Shown: positions 11,301 to 21,965 of the stretch, piece by piece
Numbering within the stretch: position 1 is the stretch's first letter
Layout of the letters: every line of letters begins with the position of its first letter
Assembly (NCBI RefSeq): GCF_000003815.2
Contig: NC_049981.1
Coordinates: 9,708,956-9,772,955, forward strand
Reading direction: 5' to 3'
DNA length: 64,000 nt
Origin: Branchiostoma floridae
Lineage: Eukaryota; Chordata; Leptocardii; Amphioxiformes; Branchiostomatidae
Program-made: the position numbers and the translations under genes
The notes under the pieces: generated by a model
Database searches by the model: none
Seen by the model: only the letters and a program-made list of their open reading frames with translations
What the model was told of the DNA's origin: nothing

Positions 11301-11928
11301 ACAAGTTTAAAAGCTTTACCTTATGGCTTTAAAGCCCTAGGTAACAGATTTAAAAGTCTGAGGTTACAGGTTTGAATTGTAGCTTACAGGTTTGAAAGTC
11401 ATAGGTTACAAGTTTGAAAGTCTTAAAAAGTTTGAAAGTCTTAGGTTAAAAGTCTTTAGCTTCAAATGGTCAATACTTTGTTCATAATATTACACTATCT
11501 TCTTGGCCTCTAAAGCTAAGGGCACAACCTGCTATATGTGCAATTTGTCCATATATTACAGGCCACGTCTGCCAAGTATATTTCTGAAAACGTTCAGACT
11601 GTACAGGGCAGGCGTGTCGCCCGTACTGGCATGGGGGCAAATCTGCAGCCCGATGGTACACAAAGTTTTGCCTGCACGTAAAGTTTTACGGCGTGTCCGC
11701 GTGCTCCAAAATCCGTCGGATTCCCTACGAGTTTGTACGGAGGCGGTACTTACAATTTACGGACCACAAAAGATTGCCTATGTTTTGGCACGCAGACAGC
11801 ACGTATTTGCACATACAGTGGGTTGTGCCCTTAGCTTTAATAATTATAATCATAATTGTGGTCATATTTCTTTTGCCTTAGCTTGCATGGATGCAGAAGA
11901 GACTGTCACAAAACAACCAGTGGCCTGA
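8306..11928 (+). CDS. LRR single-pass transmembrane receptor-like protein, 3 exons
   Basis: Proposed exons are 8306-8747, 9210-11132 and 11882-11928, giving about 803 residues. Both introns are phase 1 with GT-AG ends (AG/GTATGT and AG/GTATGA donors; CTGTCCACAG and TTTTGCCTTAG acceptors). Visible order: signal peptide (1-26), Cys-rich N-terminal cap (29-60), about five LRRs (108-228; for example LKHLYLQKNCISAI, LKDIWLSWNRLRSV), a C-terminal LRR cap (Cys243 to Cys near 285), a Thr/Asn-rich stalk with N-glycosylation sequons, a membrane helix (about 388-417, ILAVLLPLLLVLSSVVLF), then a ~386-residue polar tail. The tail carries PYAV/I motifs (438, 542, 559) and ETIVKQ-type motifs (585, 630, 684, 795). 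This suggests cell-surface recognition or adhesion; ligand and signalling are unknown. The start at 8306 (MMPRRK) best fits the signal peptide; ATGs at 8243 and 8273 are alternatives. Lancelets have many such LRR receptors, so orthology cannot be told. Confidence 0.85.
8748..9209 (+). other. Intron 1 of the LRR gene
   Basis: 462 bp, AT-rich, GT at 8748 and AG at 9208-9209 after a pyrimidine-rich TTTCTTTGACCTGTCCACAG. Splicing joins L147 to E148 across the second LRR and keeps the LRR spacing. The exon-1 frame runs on into the intron to 8866 without LRR character, which supports the junction. Confidence 0.8.
10515..10860 (+). repeat. Degenerate repeat within the LRR tail coding sequence
   Basis: The encoded order ETIVKQ - SWPT - ANT - (N)KEA/NEE - DN.PAR - N.PCE - ATD is seen about two and a half times, with ETIVK starts at residues 585, 630 and 684 (spacing 45 and 54). 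The same order is visible in the DNA, so this part of the tail grew by tandem duplication of a 135-162 nt unit. Repeated short linear motifs in a cytoplasmic tail usually serve as multiple docking sites, which is inference here. Confidence 0.75.
11133..11881 (+). other. Intron 2 of the LRR gene, with an alternative read-through end
   Basis: 749 bp, GT at 11133 and AG at 11880-11881. If unspliced, the frame continues for 18 residues (GMIEGPIQFSLILKVVQS) to a stop at 11186-11188, so an isoform ending in the intron is possible. The first third is a tandem repeat (11185-11465); the part 11560-11870 is richer in CG and GTAC and contains the perfect palindrome CGTAAAGTTTTACG. Confidence 0.7.
11185..11465. 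repeat. About 22-24-bp tandem repeat in intron 2
   Basis: Repeating units of the form TTAGGTTAAAAGTTTAAAAGCC, degenerate and about 12 in number, fill the start of intron 2. The stop of the read-through frame lies at its beginning. It is a decayed minisatellite. Confidence 0.8.
11882..11928 (+). CDS. Terminal exon of the LRR gene (47 bp)
   Basis: Joined in phase 1 to exon 2, this encodes ACMDAEETVTKQPVA then TGA. DAEETVTKQPVA matches the tail motif DQQETIVKQPLA near residue 585 and the two related copies, so the reading frame, the acceptor (TTTTGCCTTAG) and membership of this gene support one another. It would be missed by gene finders that require longer terminal exons; an open frame from 11503 runs into it but its upstream part is intron. 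Confidence 0.75.
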
Positions 11929-12334
11929 CCAAAAAGTCGGTTGTTCATTCTTCTTTATGGTAGAATGCAAAGGATTGTAGATTGTTCATAGCAAAATGCA
12001 GACATGAGATTTCCTTATTTCTTCATAATGGTAGCAGCACATTTATTTTCATTGCCTCGTTATCCTTTTAATGTGTAACAACTTGATTTGTTCCTCGTCA
12101 GCTGTACAGTAATTAGGAACACACAATCCCTTGTAAATATGAGCTTCAGACTTAAAGTTAACATCAGATGTAAAAGCGGTTGGACCAAATGTGTGTACTT
12201 GTATGTTGTAGTGCTATTATGCTATATGGTTTGGGAGCTTTTGCGTTTACTACTGAAAATATATATACTTCTACATTTAGATGTTCCAAGGTGCATGTAA
12301 AATGTGTGCCAACATGCAATTTTGCATGCAAGGC

Positions 12335-12405
12335 CCTGTTGATTTGATTATATGGATGACATCCTCTAGGCACCCCAAATGATACAAACATGCAAATAAA
12401 AAAAA
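12335..12405 (+). repeat. Dispersed repeat family F, copy 1
   Basis: The block TGATTTGATTATATGGATGA followed by CATCCTCTAGG recurs at 40427-40500 with few changes and, more diverged, at 42308-42370. Downstream similarity (CATGCAAA, then GCC) extends about 70 bp. TE class unknown. Confidence 0.6.
12395..12400 (+). terminator. Candidate polyadenylation signal AATAAA
   Basis: The first AATAAA downstream of the LRR stop lies 467 nt after it, followed by A-rich sequence. A second occurs near 12642. It lies at the end of a dispersed repeat (family F), so it may have been supplied by that repeat. Confidence 0.3.
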
Positions 12406-13674
12406 AGTTGCCTTCATTATAAAATCCGGTGAAGAGGGTCTAGACAATCATGCAGAGTATGGTATAGCAAATAATACATTCTTCTTTTTTTTTCATTTTC
12501 CTCTTTGACTTTACTTTAGCTTGGCATTCTAGGACATTGGTATCATTTTCCAATATTTTGAAATTTAAGGCAAACATTTGATCATTTTATGGCTGCTTTG
12601 TATGACTTACAGTATGGTCGAGAACAATTTTTACAGAAAGAAATAAAAAATTGATCCGCACGAATGTCAAAAATATTATATTACTTTTTATTAAAATCAA
12701 TATGGCCTAACCCAGAAAAAGTATCTTGAAGATTACAAACCAGTAGACTTCATTACCCTTGCCTGCTAATCCACAACACTAACTATGTTTACCTGACCTA
12801 CGATTCACCTGGATACAGACTTAACAGGATTAACAACATCAATTTGTTAAGATCAGCCCTGGCTCTGGCAAACACCCCCCTCAGGGCATAGCGCAAGCTG
12901 GCTCTAACATACCCCAGTACATAAGCTTGGGCTTGGCACAGTCCATTATCTGCATGGGGGACAGAAATGTGTTTTCTTATATTGTACTATACACTTTGAT
13001 ATATGGTTTTGTATTAGATGACTTTGTACATGTTATAGTTTTGTGTCATGCAAGAAAATGTTCTTCTATGGAATTCTGCAAATTCCTTTCCGTTCATGAG
13101 GATTTCATTTTGCGTTAGTGAGAAAATTGTGTGTTTAAGGTTTGTATTTGAAACAATGGGATATGTGGACAGAACACACATTTTTAGTGTGATTTAAAGT
13201 TCACAGAAAAGAGGCTACCTTATAGAAGCTGCCAACACTAAATAAGTGCAAAAATTGTAAAATTTCATACTGTAATAGAACTTAGAAATAAAAACAATGA
13301 GAAAATTTCCACACTTACGGTATTGCATTGGAAGGATGTTTATTCAACATGGCACGGCACTGCTAAAGTTTTCCTGATCTAGTTCTTATGTGTTTATAAA
13401 GTTGTCTAAGCCAGTAAGATAACTCACGGATGACCTTCAAACGTAAAGCTTTGCAAATGGAGTCTAAGTCTTTGTGCACATGGGGCCTTGCTTAAAGTCT
13501 TATGTATACAGTATAGAAAGGAGTAAAGCCACAAAGCTCACACAAGCTGAGGGGAAATCTATTGCTTTGTAGACTGTGCCTACATGTATAAACCATGTAA
13601 GCTAGCATTGTAATGGCTGTTCTCTAAAGCTCTTGCTTAACTGGCGGTGGTCAGACCTCCGTTGAAAATTGTAA

Positions 13675-13870
13675 AAGGTAAAGGTACAAGTCCAATAGCC
13701 TTTTTGAGGCTATGGCGGCAGCGGGTTGTTGTCTAATTTGTCCAGGGTAGAGTATTGGAAGGTGGAGGCTATCCCTCTCCTTCCACTGCCTAACCTAACC
13801 CAGGTACTAGTTTTTACCTAGCTGGCAAAGGCTGTAGCAGTAGCAAAAACCTGCCAATCCTAGCCTTCTT
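13675..13870 (-). mobile_element. SINE-like repeat family D, copy 1 (body)
   Basis: On the minus strand it shares CACCTTCCAATACT, GGAGAGGGAT and GCCTCAAAAAGGC blocks, in the same order and spacing, with 32690-32975 on the plus strand. The tRNA-like head seen in the other copy is not clear here, so this is probably a 5'-truncated or diverged copy. Confidence 0.6.
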
Positions 13871-13914
13871 TTAGTTGGTCACTGGCAATGATAGTTTAAT
13901 GCTCAGGGTAGTTT

Positions 13915-14105
13915 AATGTTCACGGTTTTTGTGATGGCCACGTGCACTTCACCGCAAACTTAAAACCACTAGGAACATTTTTCCATTTATGTTAGTACGT
14001 GACTACAGTCCATGGTGCTATTGCAAACTTAAAATCGCTGCGAACACTCCATTTTTACGCTACAGCGAAAGTAAATCCCCTCGAACTTAAATGCATTTAC
14101 AGTAC
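13915..14105. repeat. Dispersed repeat family G (CACCGCAAACTTAAAACCAC type)
   Basis: The phrase ACCGCAAACTTAAAACCAC and its relatives recur inside this copy (13949, 14023, 14080) and again at 34850-34890, 35340-35375 and 53120-53180. It is a common dispersed element with internal near-repeats; no terminal repeats could be fixed. Confidence 0.5.
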
Positions 14106-17100
14106 TTCCAACCTAACATCTGAGTGATGACATGAAAACAGACTTCCTGTACTTCACACTGTTAACAGATTAGGGTGTGAACAGTTGGTTTAAGAATGTG
14201 CCGTTAACATTGAACTTCTTTGTTCAGTTCAAAGTATCAGCTAATAATGTCCTGATGTATTTCATGTTTACATTGTAAAATATCGGTCGAATTACTCCTG
14301 CGAAAATGTATAAGACAACCCCACCTTTTTCAGGACCATAAGTATAAAGACAAATTTTTTGTAGATCTTCGCATTCAAATTTTTTGTCAATTGCAGAAAT
14401 AAAACCTGTCCCATGTAATAAGTCACTTATCCTATGAGAATATATTTACTTAGACTAACGTTACTTATAAATCAATCAATCATACAATTAAGAAGTCTAT
14501 CAAATAATGTAATATGAGCTCATAATCTAAAACCTGTTTACACATATCAATGCCTTTTGTACCAAAAACAAAGAAAATGGCATAATAATGGTGCTAACTA
14601 TTTATAATCCTTGCACATACTCGGAAATTTGATCTAAAGATGATATTTTTCACAGGAATGAGTCAATAGGTCCAAGATATCCTAATAACAAGCCATAAAC
14701 CGTTGTTATAGCCAGACAAAATACGTTTCAAGCAATGAATAGAAGTAATTTCATTTGGATGAATTCGCCATTCATCTCACCACTGCCTTCGCCATTTCTC
14801 ACTCGCAGCAAATAAGATCAACCTTAGATCTAATTTAATAACACGAAAACTCTGGAGACATGACGGTATTACCGAGGGATGCAATGAGCACTGCGTCTTT
14901 CTCTTCCTTGTTATTCAACTCTGAGGAATGGATAATCTAGCGGAGCCGACTTCATCCAATTATGGACGGCGTTTTACCTCGACTTTCTGGCAAAACTGAG
15001 TTATGACCTTGTCAAGAGTACGCAGCCAAACCTCTCCATAACTCTTGTGAATCATGGAAAATATGATGTAACGTTACAACACGGCAAGATACGAGATGTA
15101 AAAAAAATTCATACATGTATGTCATAACATACTGTACAGTTGACAGCTATGACTTCTTATTCTTGGCAGTTGTTCACCAAACCTGTAACACTAGTTCACT
15201 TTAATTTGTATGGCAACCTACTAGTAGATTTGTTATTTTTTGTATTATTTGATATTTTGAGATTTCAGGTCAACGAAGTGGTTTCAAATGTCAACATTTT
15301 CAAAATATTTACAATGGTTTTATAAATGCAATTGCAAAGGTATAACACTGCTCTTTGAAGGACGTTTAGGATAGGTCACCTCTCTCTTGGGAGATGGCCA
15401 GTTCTCCATGGCCCATTGTCTACAAATTATGTACACTTACATGGTTTACATGGACATCTGTAGGACTCATTTATATGTGCTTTGGTTGGGGAGGATGGGA
15501 AGAAGCAGCATTTGATGGAGTTTTATGCTTCTTTCCTTATACCGTGTGCATGGAAAGGTATGATATAATTTTAGTGGCCCCTAATTCTACCATTTCCTCT
15601 TCTTCTACCATTTAACGCAATCTTGTGAGGTGAGAAACAATCTGTCCCACTGCACAATGAATCAAATGGAATACTTCAAAATATATTACTTATTCCCGGA
15701 AAGGAAAGCAATATCTTGTATATTTGTTTGCAAGTTTTTCTAGTGTTTACCCTTGTTTCTAACATACGGTTTCTTTCAATTCTTATGAAGTTACAATTTT
15801 TAGATTATAAAAGTCAAATCAGGGAAACAGATTGACTTGGTGGAAGAGTTTTTGATTCCAAAATTTGATATTTTTGATACCTTTTTAGCCATATTCATCC
15901 GGGAGAGTAGTCTGCCTTTGATGGCAAAATGGCTGCTTCAGAACAATTAGACAAATTTCCACCATTAGTGGAACATCCTCGAAGGACGACCAAATCTAAT
16001 TCCTTGGTGCCTCTAGCTGTCAGATGCAATGACACATGTCATGATTTTCCATAAAGGTATTGACATTCAGAATTAAGATCAACTTGATATTTCTATCCAA
16101 GAGCAAATTTGCAACCAACTAGATACATGGAGTCTATCTTTTCCAGTCTTGCAAAGAACTAAGTCTCACTTGCAATGTATATGTTCCTTTTTGTTTTAAA
16201 CCATCTAAACCTTCTAAAGGTTGAAAAATATGAATTGGAAAAAAAGTAAAACATTGCTGTATTTGTGCTTATGTCTACTTAAGACTGTATATGATTTGCA
16301 TTTATTCTTTTCAAAATACATGGCAATTTATGCTAACATGCAATTTTACACAGAAATCAGTACATTTGTATATCTAGCACACAAAAGCCATAGGTTAAGG
16401 TCTGTGTACAAATAGCGGAAAGCGTCTCTAACCATAACCACAATTTCAGCACTAGGGACAGATCCATCTGTTCAATGTTCTACTGGTCTTTCCAGGCTAC
16501 AGATATCTTCATTCACTTCTTGACATATTCTCTTAAAAACAGAAATTTAGAAACTGCACAGTTCAAGCAAAACTATGTTTTTATGATAAAAGATATTTCT
16601 ACTATGACAAATTTGGACCATTTGTGACGGCAAAGTTCCATCAGGTAATCCGACCCCGTGTAATGGGGAAGGTGACGGGCGGGCGAGAAACTCTCGTGTT
16701 TGACATGGTGGCACTGACAGATGGTTGGCCAATCGGGACACAGCTGTGCAGAGGTAACAGATGTTGCTGTGACAGGACGTTTCCTATCGTCTTCCCCCGA
16801 GCGATGGATCATGATTCAGGGTTTGTCTAAAGAGTGGAAGGGGAGTGCTGCATCTTCATGTTCTAACCATATGCCCCATGACCTAGGGGAGTAGATTCTC
16901 TTAAAATCTTGGAATTTAGATTGACCAGGAAAGAAGAGTGTAACACTATGTTTGTATATTGGGGTAAAATAAACATTGTTATTGTTATTGGGTGGGTCGA
17001 CTACTCCCTCTTTGCAGCCAGGGGCTGAATTGCGAGGAGCTCACAATAGGCGGGGCTAAAATGCAAGAGTTTGGAGCAAGCAGCCATTTGGCACCATTCA

Positions 17101-17135
17101 GGTGACCTCAATACGACAGTATTTGTCCCCAGGAA
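14106..17135. other. Intergenic, with possible regulatory islands
   Basis: No exon recognised. Two non-repetitive, balanced-composition islands stand out: 14740-15060 (ATGGACGGCGTTTTACCTCG) and 16610-16830 (GTGACGGGCGGGCGAG). Overlapping frames on both strands of the second do not resemble a known protein. These are guesses at conserved non-coding DNA. Confidence 0.35.
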
Positions 17136-17213
17136 ACATATGAAAAACATATGAAAAACATATGAAAAACATATGAAAAACATATGAAAAACATATGAAA
17201 AAGATATGAAAAA
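17136..17213. repeat. 11-bp tandem repeat (CATATGAAAAA)
   Basis: Seven near-perfect copies of CATATGAAAAA. The NdeI-like CATATG palindrome in each unit and the exact 11-bp period give an A-tract about every helical turn, which would be expected to bend DNA. It explains the FHMFFICFSYV open frame on the minus strand. Confidence 0.9.
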
Positions 17214-17428
17214 AAAAAGGTCGCTTGTGGCTACAGTCTTCAACTGAGACCCATCTGACAGTTATATCTCCCCTCAGAAAGTTTTCAAACACTTCATTTT
17301 AACTAAAAATTTTCTAAAACTCCACACTCTTTCAATCCCCCCCTTCTGTCCCACCATTTGATTGTGTCAAGTGTAGTGATGAAACAAAGAAGAAGAAGAT
17401 TGCTCTACAGAACTACAGAAGTTCACAT

Positions 17429-17528
17429 NNNNNNNNNNNNNNNNNNNNNNNNNNNNNNNNNNNNNNNNNNNNNNNNNNNNNNNNNNNNNNNNNNNNNNNN
17501 NNNNNNNNNNNNNNNNNNNNNNNNNNNN
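17429..17528. other. Assembly gap (100 N)
   Basis: Exactly 100 N. The right edge begins about 20 bp before a copy of the recurring TCTGCTTGGAGA motif (17549-17560). Confidence 0.95.
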
Positions 17529-17560
17529 TGACAGCCAATCCCTCAACCTCTGCTTGGAGA

Positions 17561-19784
17561 GTACGATTTGCCATTGATAACAAATAGCACTGGCAACTGT
17601 ATGACAAATCTATTGACAGTAAATGACTATTATATCACATGTCTGCTGGTCATATGCCATATCTACTAATGACATTTCCATCTCAAATGTTCCCCTCCTG
17701 TCATTGCTAGAAGTAAATGGCATGTACATTCTGCCAGTAAGTATATCTTTGCCATTTCCACTGTCAAACCTGTGATAGATAGCGGTGTATTTTACCACGT
17801 CAGGAACATTTTTCTTGCCAGATGTGGTGGCACTGATAGAAAATGATGGGCATGTGCGACACATGTTCGTGTCAGGATGTGTATTTCATGGACTGCCGTT
17901 CCGCTCTAAAAATGATGGATAATGATTGATATTGTCGTGTGCTGTCTCGAGTGGGGAGAAATATCATCGCTGTTAGTGCGCCGGGACCCGAGCTAAACAT
18001 CACGGACAGAAGCAAGCCTTCCGTGCCCAGCTGCTATCTAGAACTGACGGGTAAAAATGCTGCTGTTCACAGTATTGTGTCAAGTAACATACATTTATCA
18101 TCAGTACTGTAACAGTAGTATAGCACTAATGGTTAGCTGTTAGGCCTAGGAAATATAACGTTGTGTTAACTGACCCTAGCAGACTTGCCGACTCTAGCAT
18201 TTTTGTTAATGTTAAGAGAGACAATAAACTTTCAAACTGATGAAACAAAACAGAATTTTCATTTCATGCTCTTTAAACAGATTAAGCCTTTAATGTAAGA
18301 GTTTGACCAGAATCTTTGATGAGAAAAAAAACAATCCCTACCTACCAACCTTAATTTTTTAAGACCATACCAGTAAATGGAAACACAACATTTTTTCCTA
18401 TACACTTTGTTAATGAAAGAAAGTGTACAGTTATTGATTGTTACTTTGACTTCTAGTGCAGAAGATGGCCAAAAATCCAGCTTATCTGCTGTTTGAAGGG
18501 CAGTCACCCCAAAGTTTCCTTATCTTAATCCAAGGCCTATCATAGCTCAAAGCAGGTTACGCTAATGCCCAGACATGTGTGTGTGTAGTCAAGAGTCATT
18601 ACCTCCTGTATGTCTACAACACTGGATCAGAGCCAAACCAGATATCCACTCTCCAAATATCCTATCATATCCTGCCAGGCTGCCAAACTGTGGACACCCC
18701 AGGACACACTAGCAAACAAAGAAACAAACAAACTAACTGACTACAATACCTCCATTTTAAAGAGGTAACTATTTCAAAACCCACAAACCGGTCAACTTGA
18801 CAGGCCTACTCAAATATGCAGACTTCCCACAGACAAAATTGTGGGATTATCCAGATAGAAAGACCTGACCTGGAAGATCCTCTATTTTGCTTATGGCTTC
18901 TAAGACATTATGTTTAACTTCCCACAACAAATGGTGTATGGGGCGCCACCCATCTCCAGCCCTAGGGCCAAACATTACAACAAAGCGCAAGCACTACAGT
19001 AGGGGTAGTCTGTTCATACATGTAGTGGTGTGTGTTCAACTGCCATACTGTTTTGACATGACATCACAGAACGAGTGGATTGCTTATTCCTTGACAAAGA
19101 CTGCAGTTTGACAGTGAAATATTTGGGTAAGTCGAATTTTTTGTGAGGAAATCACAGTTCAACTTTGATCCAGAAGGACATGCAATAGTGTTGCACAGAG
19201 TGTTAGATGGACAGAACTTTTATCTTATACTATAGCTTATAAATGGCCAACTGTATTATGACACCTTAAATGAATTAGACATTCAGTCTATTCTGTTGTG
19301 ATTAATTATGACAAATGCTGTTTATTGCGTCAAGAGTTTCATTTCTCAAAGGATAATAGATCATCCTTAGTTAGAACTATACTGATGAACAATTTGCACC
19401 CTTTTGACGGATAGAGCTTTATCTTTGTCATTTTGTCTCTTCAGAAAAGATCGATTGAGACAAATGTGCGAAAGCCTTGTCAAGAGAATCGCTGCTCTCA
19501 TCTATGATCTTTGTTATTGCTGAAACAGCTAAATGTTATATCAGATCATTGAAAGATGACAAAGTCTTACATTATGCATTTGTTTGCATGGCATAATTGG
19601 TAAACTGCATTTAGGTGACTAACAAGGCAACAGTTTTCGTGTGTGAAGTACATTTTTGTATACCCATTTAAGAGGCCGTCCCTAACCAAAGCCTGGTACT
19701 CATTTTTGCCTGTATAGTGAGTAAAGTGACACAATTGGTGTTACATGTAAGTGTCTTTTAATCATGGCATATCTCACAATGTTT
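17561..19784. other. Intergenic, no gene seen
   Basis: A balanced island at 17850-18060 (GCGCCGGGACCCGAGC) may be regulatory. A short low-copy repeat at 19057-19135 is listed separately. The rest is AT-rich without visible structure. Confidence 0.4.
19057..19135 (+). repeat. Low-copy repeat family H, copy 1
   Basis: Shares ACATCACAGAACGAGTGGAT, then TGACAAAGACTG, then AGTTTGACAGT with 29296-29372 (about 80% over 75 bp). After this the two sites differ, but ACAGTTCAACTTT reappears at about 19158 and 29722, suggesting that extra sequence sits between these blocks in the second site. Confidence 0.5.
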
Positions 19785-20313
19785 TGCATCATATAGTGGC
19801 ACAAGTTTTCTTACTCTTTCAGTAGCAGGGCATATTTGCTCTTTAACAACAGGTGCTTGACACACCTCCTTGAACACGGGACCCCATTTTTTTGACTGAG
19901 ATGTCCTTCCCAGGATTTGATTCTGGGTCTCCCTGTTAAGCCGGTGCAATGGCCTAGTGGGTAGAGTGTTCACCTTGCATTCGGTAGGTCGTGAGTTCGA
20001 TCCCCGGCCGAGTCATATACCAAAGACTCTAAAAATGGTACATGCTGCTTTCTCTGCTTAGCACTCAGCAGTCGGGAAAGAGTATGGAAGTTGAACACAA
20101 ACCACTACCAGTGGACTAGCCCCCTGCTGTAGTGATTGCGTTGTGTGGCCCAGGGCTAAGGAAACAGAGATGGGTGCTGCCCTATGCACCATCAGGCGCG
20201 GGAAGGGTTTAACTTTAACTCTGTGTTAACAACTTACCTGTACGAGATAATTTGAACCTAAAGCTCAACTGCAAGGCCGCTGATTGAGCAATTGAGCTAC
20301 AGGGACACCGCAA
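19785..20313 (-). mobile_element. tRNA-derived SINE, family C, interrupted by a SINE A
   Basis: On the minus strand the head begins at 20313 with TGTCCCTGTAGCTCAATTGC (A-box like) and the body continues after 19939 with AGGGAGACCCAGAATCAAAT. The order is the same as the uninterrupted copy at 26930-27196 (CAGTAGCAGGGxA, then GGTCTCCCTGT, then CTACAGGGACA). The family-A SINE at 19940-20223 splits it, so family C is the older insertion here. Confidence 0.75.
19940..20223 (+). mobile_element. tRNA-derived SINE, family A, copy 2 (nested)
   Basis: Has A-box TGGCCTAGTGGG and B-box GAGTTCGATCC at tRNA spacing, then the family body, ending ACTTTAACTCTG. TGTTAA flanks both ends (19934-19939 and 20224-20229), consistent with a target-site duplication. 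The element sits inside a minus-strand family-C SINE. RNA polymerase III would transcribe it from the internal boxes; no protein is encoded. Confidence 0.85.
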
Positions 20314-21305
20314 TGATTTCAACCCTTACCTTCAACTAGAAGTTGAAGAATAAAAGTCTGTCTACAGACAGTAGTGAAAAGTTTGTGCTTGTTGGAGTCC
20401 TAACTCATTAGACTGCAGTGATGCATTTTATGTATGTAGGCTCCATACATGAATGTACTTGAATCACATAAAAGTAGTCATATCAGTGCCATGCAAAGCC
20501 CCTAGGAAAATAACAACCCCGACTGCGTGCTGGCGGAATTACAAAAGATTGAAATCTGCATAAGAGGAATATTTCATACCCTGCTAACGCGTGCAGCAAG
20601 TGTTTTTTGTTTAAGCTTTGCGTGTATCACGATCGGGTTGGGAGAGTTAAATCATCGAGCTGTAAATACAGATTGTAGCCAAGAAAAATGTGGTTCTTAA
20701 GGGAAATAAGACAGGCAACGTTTCAGATGAAATAAAGTCTCCCCTGTGTAACTGTTTAGTGTCTGTGGGATCAGATATTCCTTCCCGCGAGATGGCAACG
20801 AAAGTGAGAAATTACGCCCCAAGCAGATACTTTGCGGCCCTCCTCAGAGACAGCGGTTTTGCCTCGACACGCTCGCGCGAGCAGAAGACGAATAATTTGC
20901 AACATTAAATCAGCGCGAAGCAAGGCTCACTGATCTACGCTGAGTGATTCTCTCACTTGGTGGATTCGGCGGCACGTACTTAGCTCAAGAAACCGTGGCA
21001 TGAAAAACAAGAGAAGCAGACACCCTCAGAAGAAGAGACCTGCGGAATAAAAAACCCTTCATTCTCCAGCTTGTTTAGTATTCAAAAGCTGTTTTCAATC
21101 TCCCATTGTGGTGGATTCACACGGAGAATAATCAGGAAAGTGAAGTGTTTTGATTATGAGTAAGAATTGATTTTGAATGTGCCGCTGTGAAACTGGCCTG
21201 GACCAGGTCACCGCCCACCCAATTCTTAAGAGGGTCTGCATGCTCTTTTCCGCAAGGCGTAGGTTGGCCCTTTTAATTTCCTCGTAATTTGTAGGGAAAT
21301 CTGTA
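20314..21305. other. Intergenic, with a CpG-bearing island at 20500-21050
   Basis: The island includes ACACGCTCGCGCGAGCAG and CATTAAATCAGCGCGAAGC and is not repetitive. A 72-residue frame here (20690-20908) has no recognisable domain. I read it as a candidate regulatory element or unannotated promoter. Confidence 0.35.
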
Positions 21306-21530
21306 GTAACACTAGTTCACCTTTATCCATTAGGAAACCTTTTTCCGTTGTTTTAAAAACAGGGTATTTGCTGATATCACGTTGACGGACGTTGGTTTCA
21401 AATTGCAATATTTTCAGTACATTGCAGTCTAAAACTACCACCCGTCGGCTTGATGTGCCTAAATACCCTGTTTTGAATTGAAAAACACTGGATATAGGTT
21501 ACCCATCGGATAAAGGTGAACTAGCGTTAC
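21306..21530. mobile_element. Palindromic TIR element, family P, copy 1
   Basis: Ends are long imperfect inverted repeats: left GTAACACTAGTTCACCTTTA, right (reverse complement) GTAACGCTAGTTCACCTTTA, continuing through a TATCC...GGTAACC block and an AAACAGGGTATTT block. The interior contains CAATATTTTCAGTACATTGC. The 225-bp element could fold into one long hairpin. No transposase is present; similar copies at 21799, 26322 and 47490 show that it is mobile. Confidence 0.8.
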
Positions 21531-21798
21531 ATATTTGTAGTCTCAGGCTTTGTTTACTATGCTAATTCCTTTAGAGCAAAATCATTTTACGTTACATTCT
21601 AGTGTAACAGTTATCGGATAAGTCATTGGAGCACAGAGGGTTAACATCCAGAAAATTGAGTTACTCAAGTCTCTAACTGATTTGTCAATTGTAATTACTG
21701 CTTTCTATGCTCACAACATTTCCCCATGCACACCCCTGAAGAACTGCACTGCGGTTGATAAAACTGTTGAATCAGAGAATACTAGACTTTATCTGCTG

Positions 21799-21965
21799 CG
21801 TAACCTATATCAGATATATTAAAAAAAACAGGGTGTTTAGGGATACCAAACTGCAATATTTGCAATTTGAAACTGCCATTTGTCGATTTGGTACTCCTAT
21901 AAAATACCCCCCTTTAAAAAAATGGAATGTAGGTTACCCTGAAGATAAAGTTGAATTAGCGACAA
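21799..21965. mobile_element. Family P element, copy 2, degenerate
   Basis: Retains the GTAACCTATATC, AAACAGGGTGTTTAGGGATA, TTGAAACTGCCATTTGTCGA and GGTTACCC blocks in family order, but the outer CTAGTTCACC arm on the left is lost and the right arm has decayed (AAAGTTGAATTAGCG). Only 268 bp separate it from copy 1. Confidence 0.65.

Larger units (their letters stand above)
11929..13669. other. 3' UTR and intergenic sequence after the LRR gene
   Basis: AT-rich. It contains the family-F repeat at 12335-12405 and no convincing exon. The short frames here show no domain or codon bias. Confidence 0.5.

Noticed and set aside
11503-11881. Open frame upstream of the terminal LRR exon, as a separate gene
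   Set aside because: The upstream part has no domain; its last 15 codons are explained better as exon 3 of the LRR gene.
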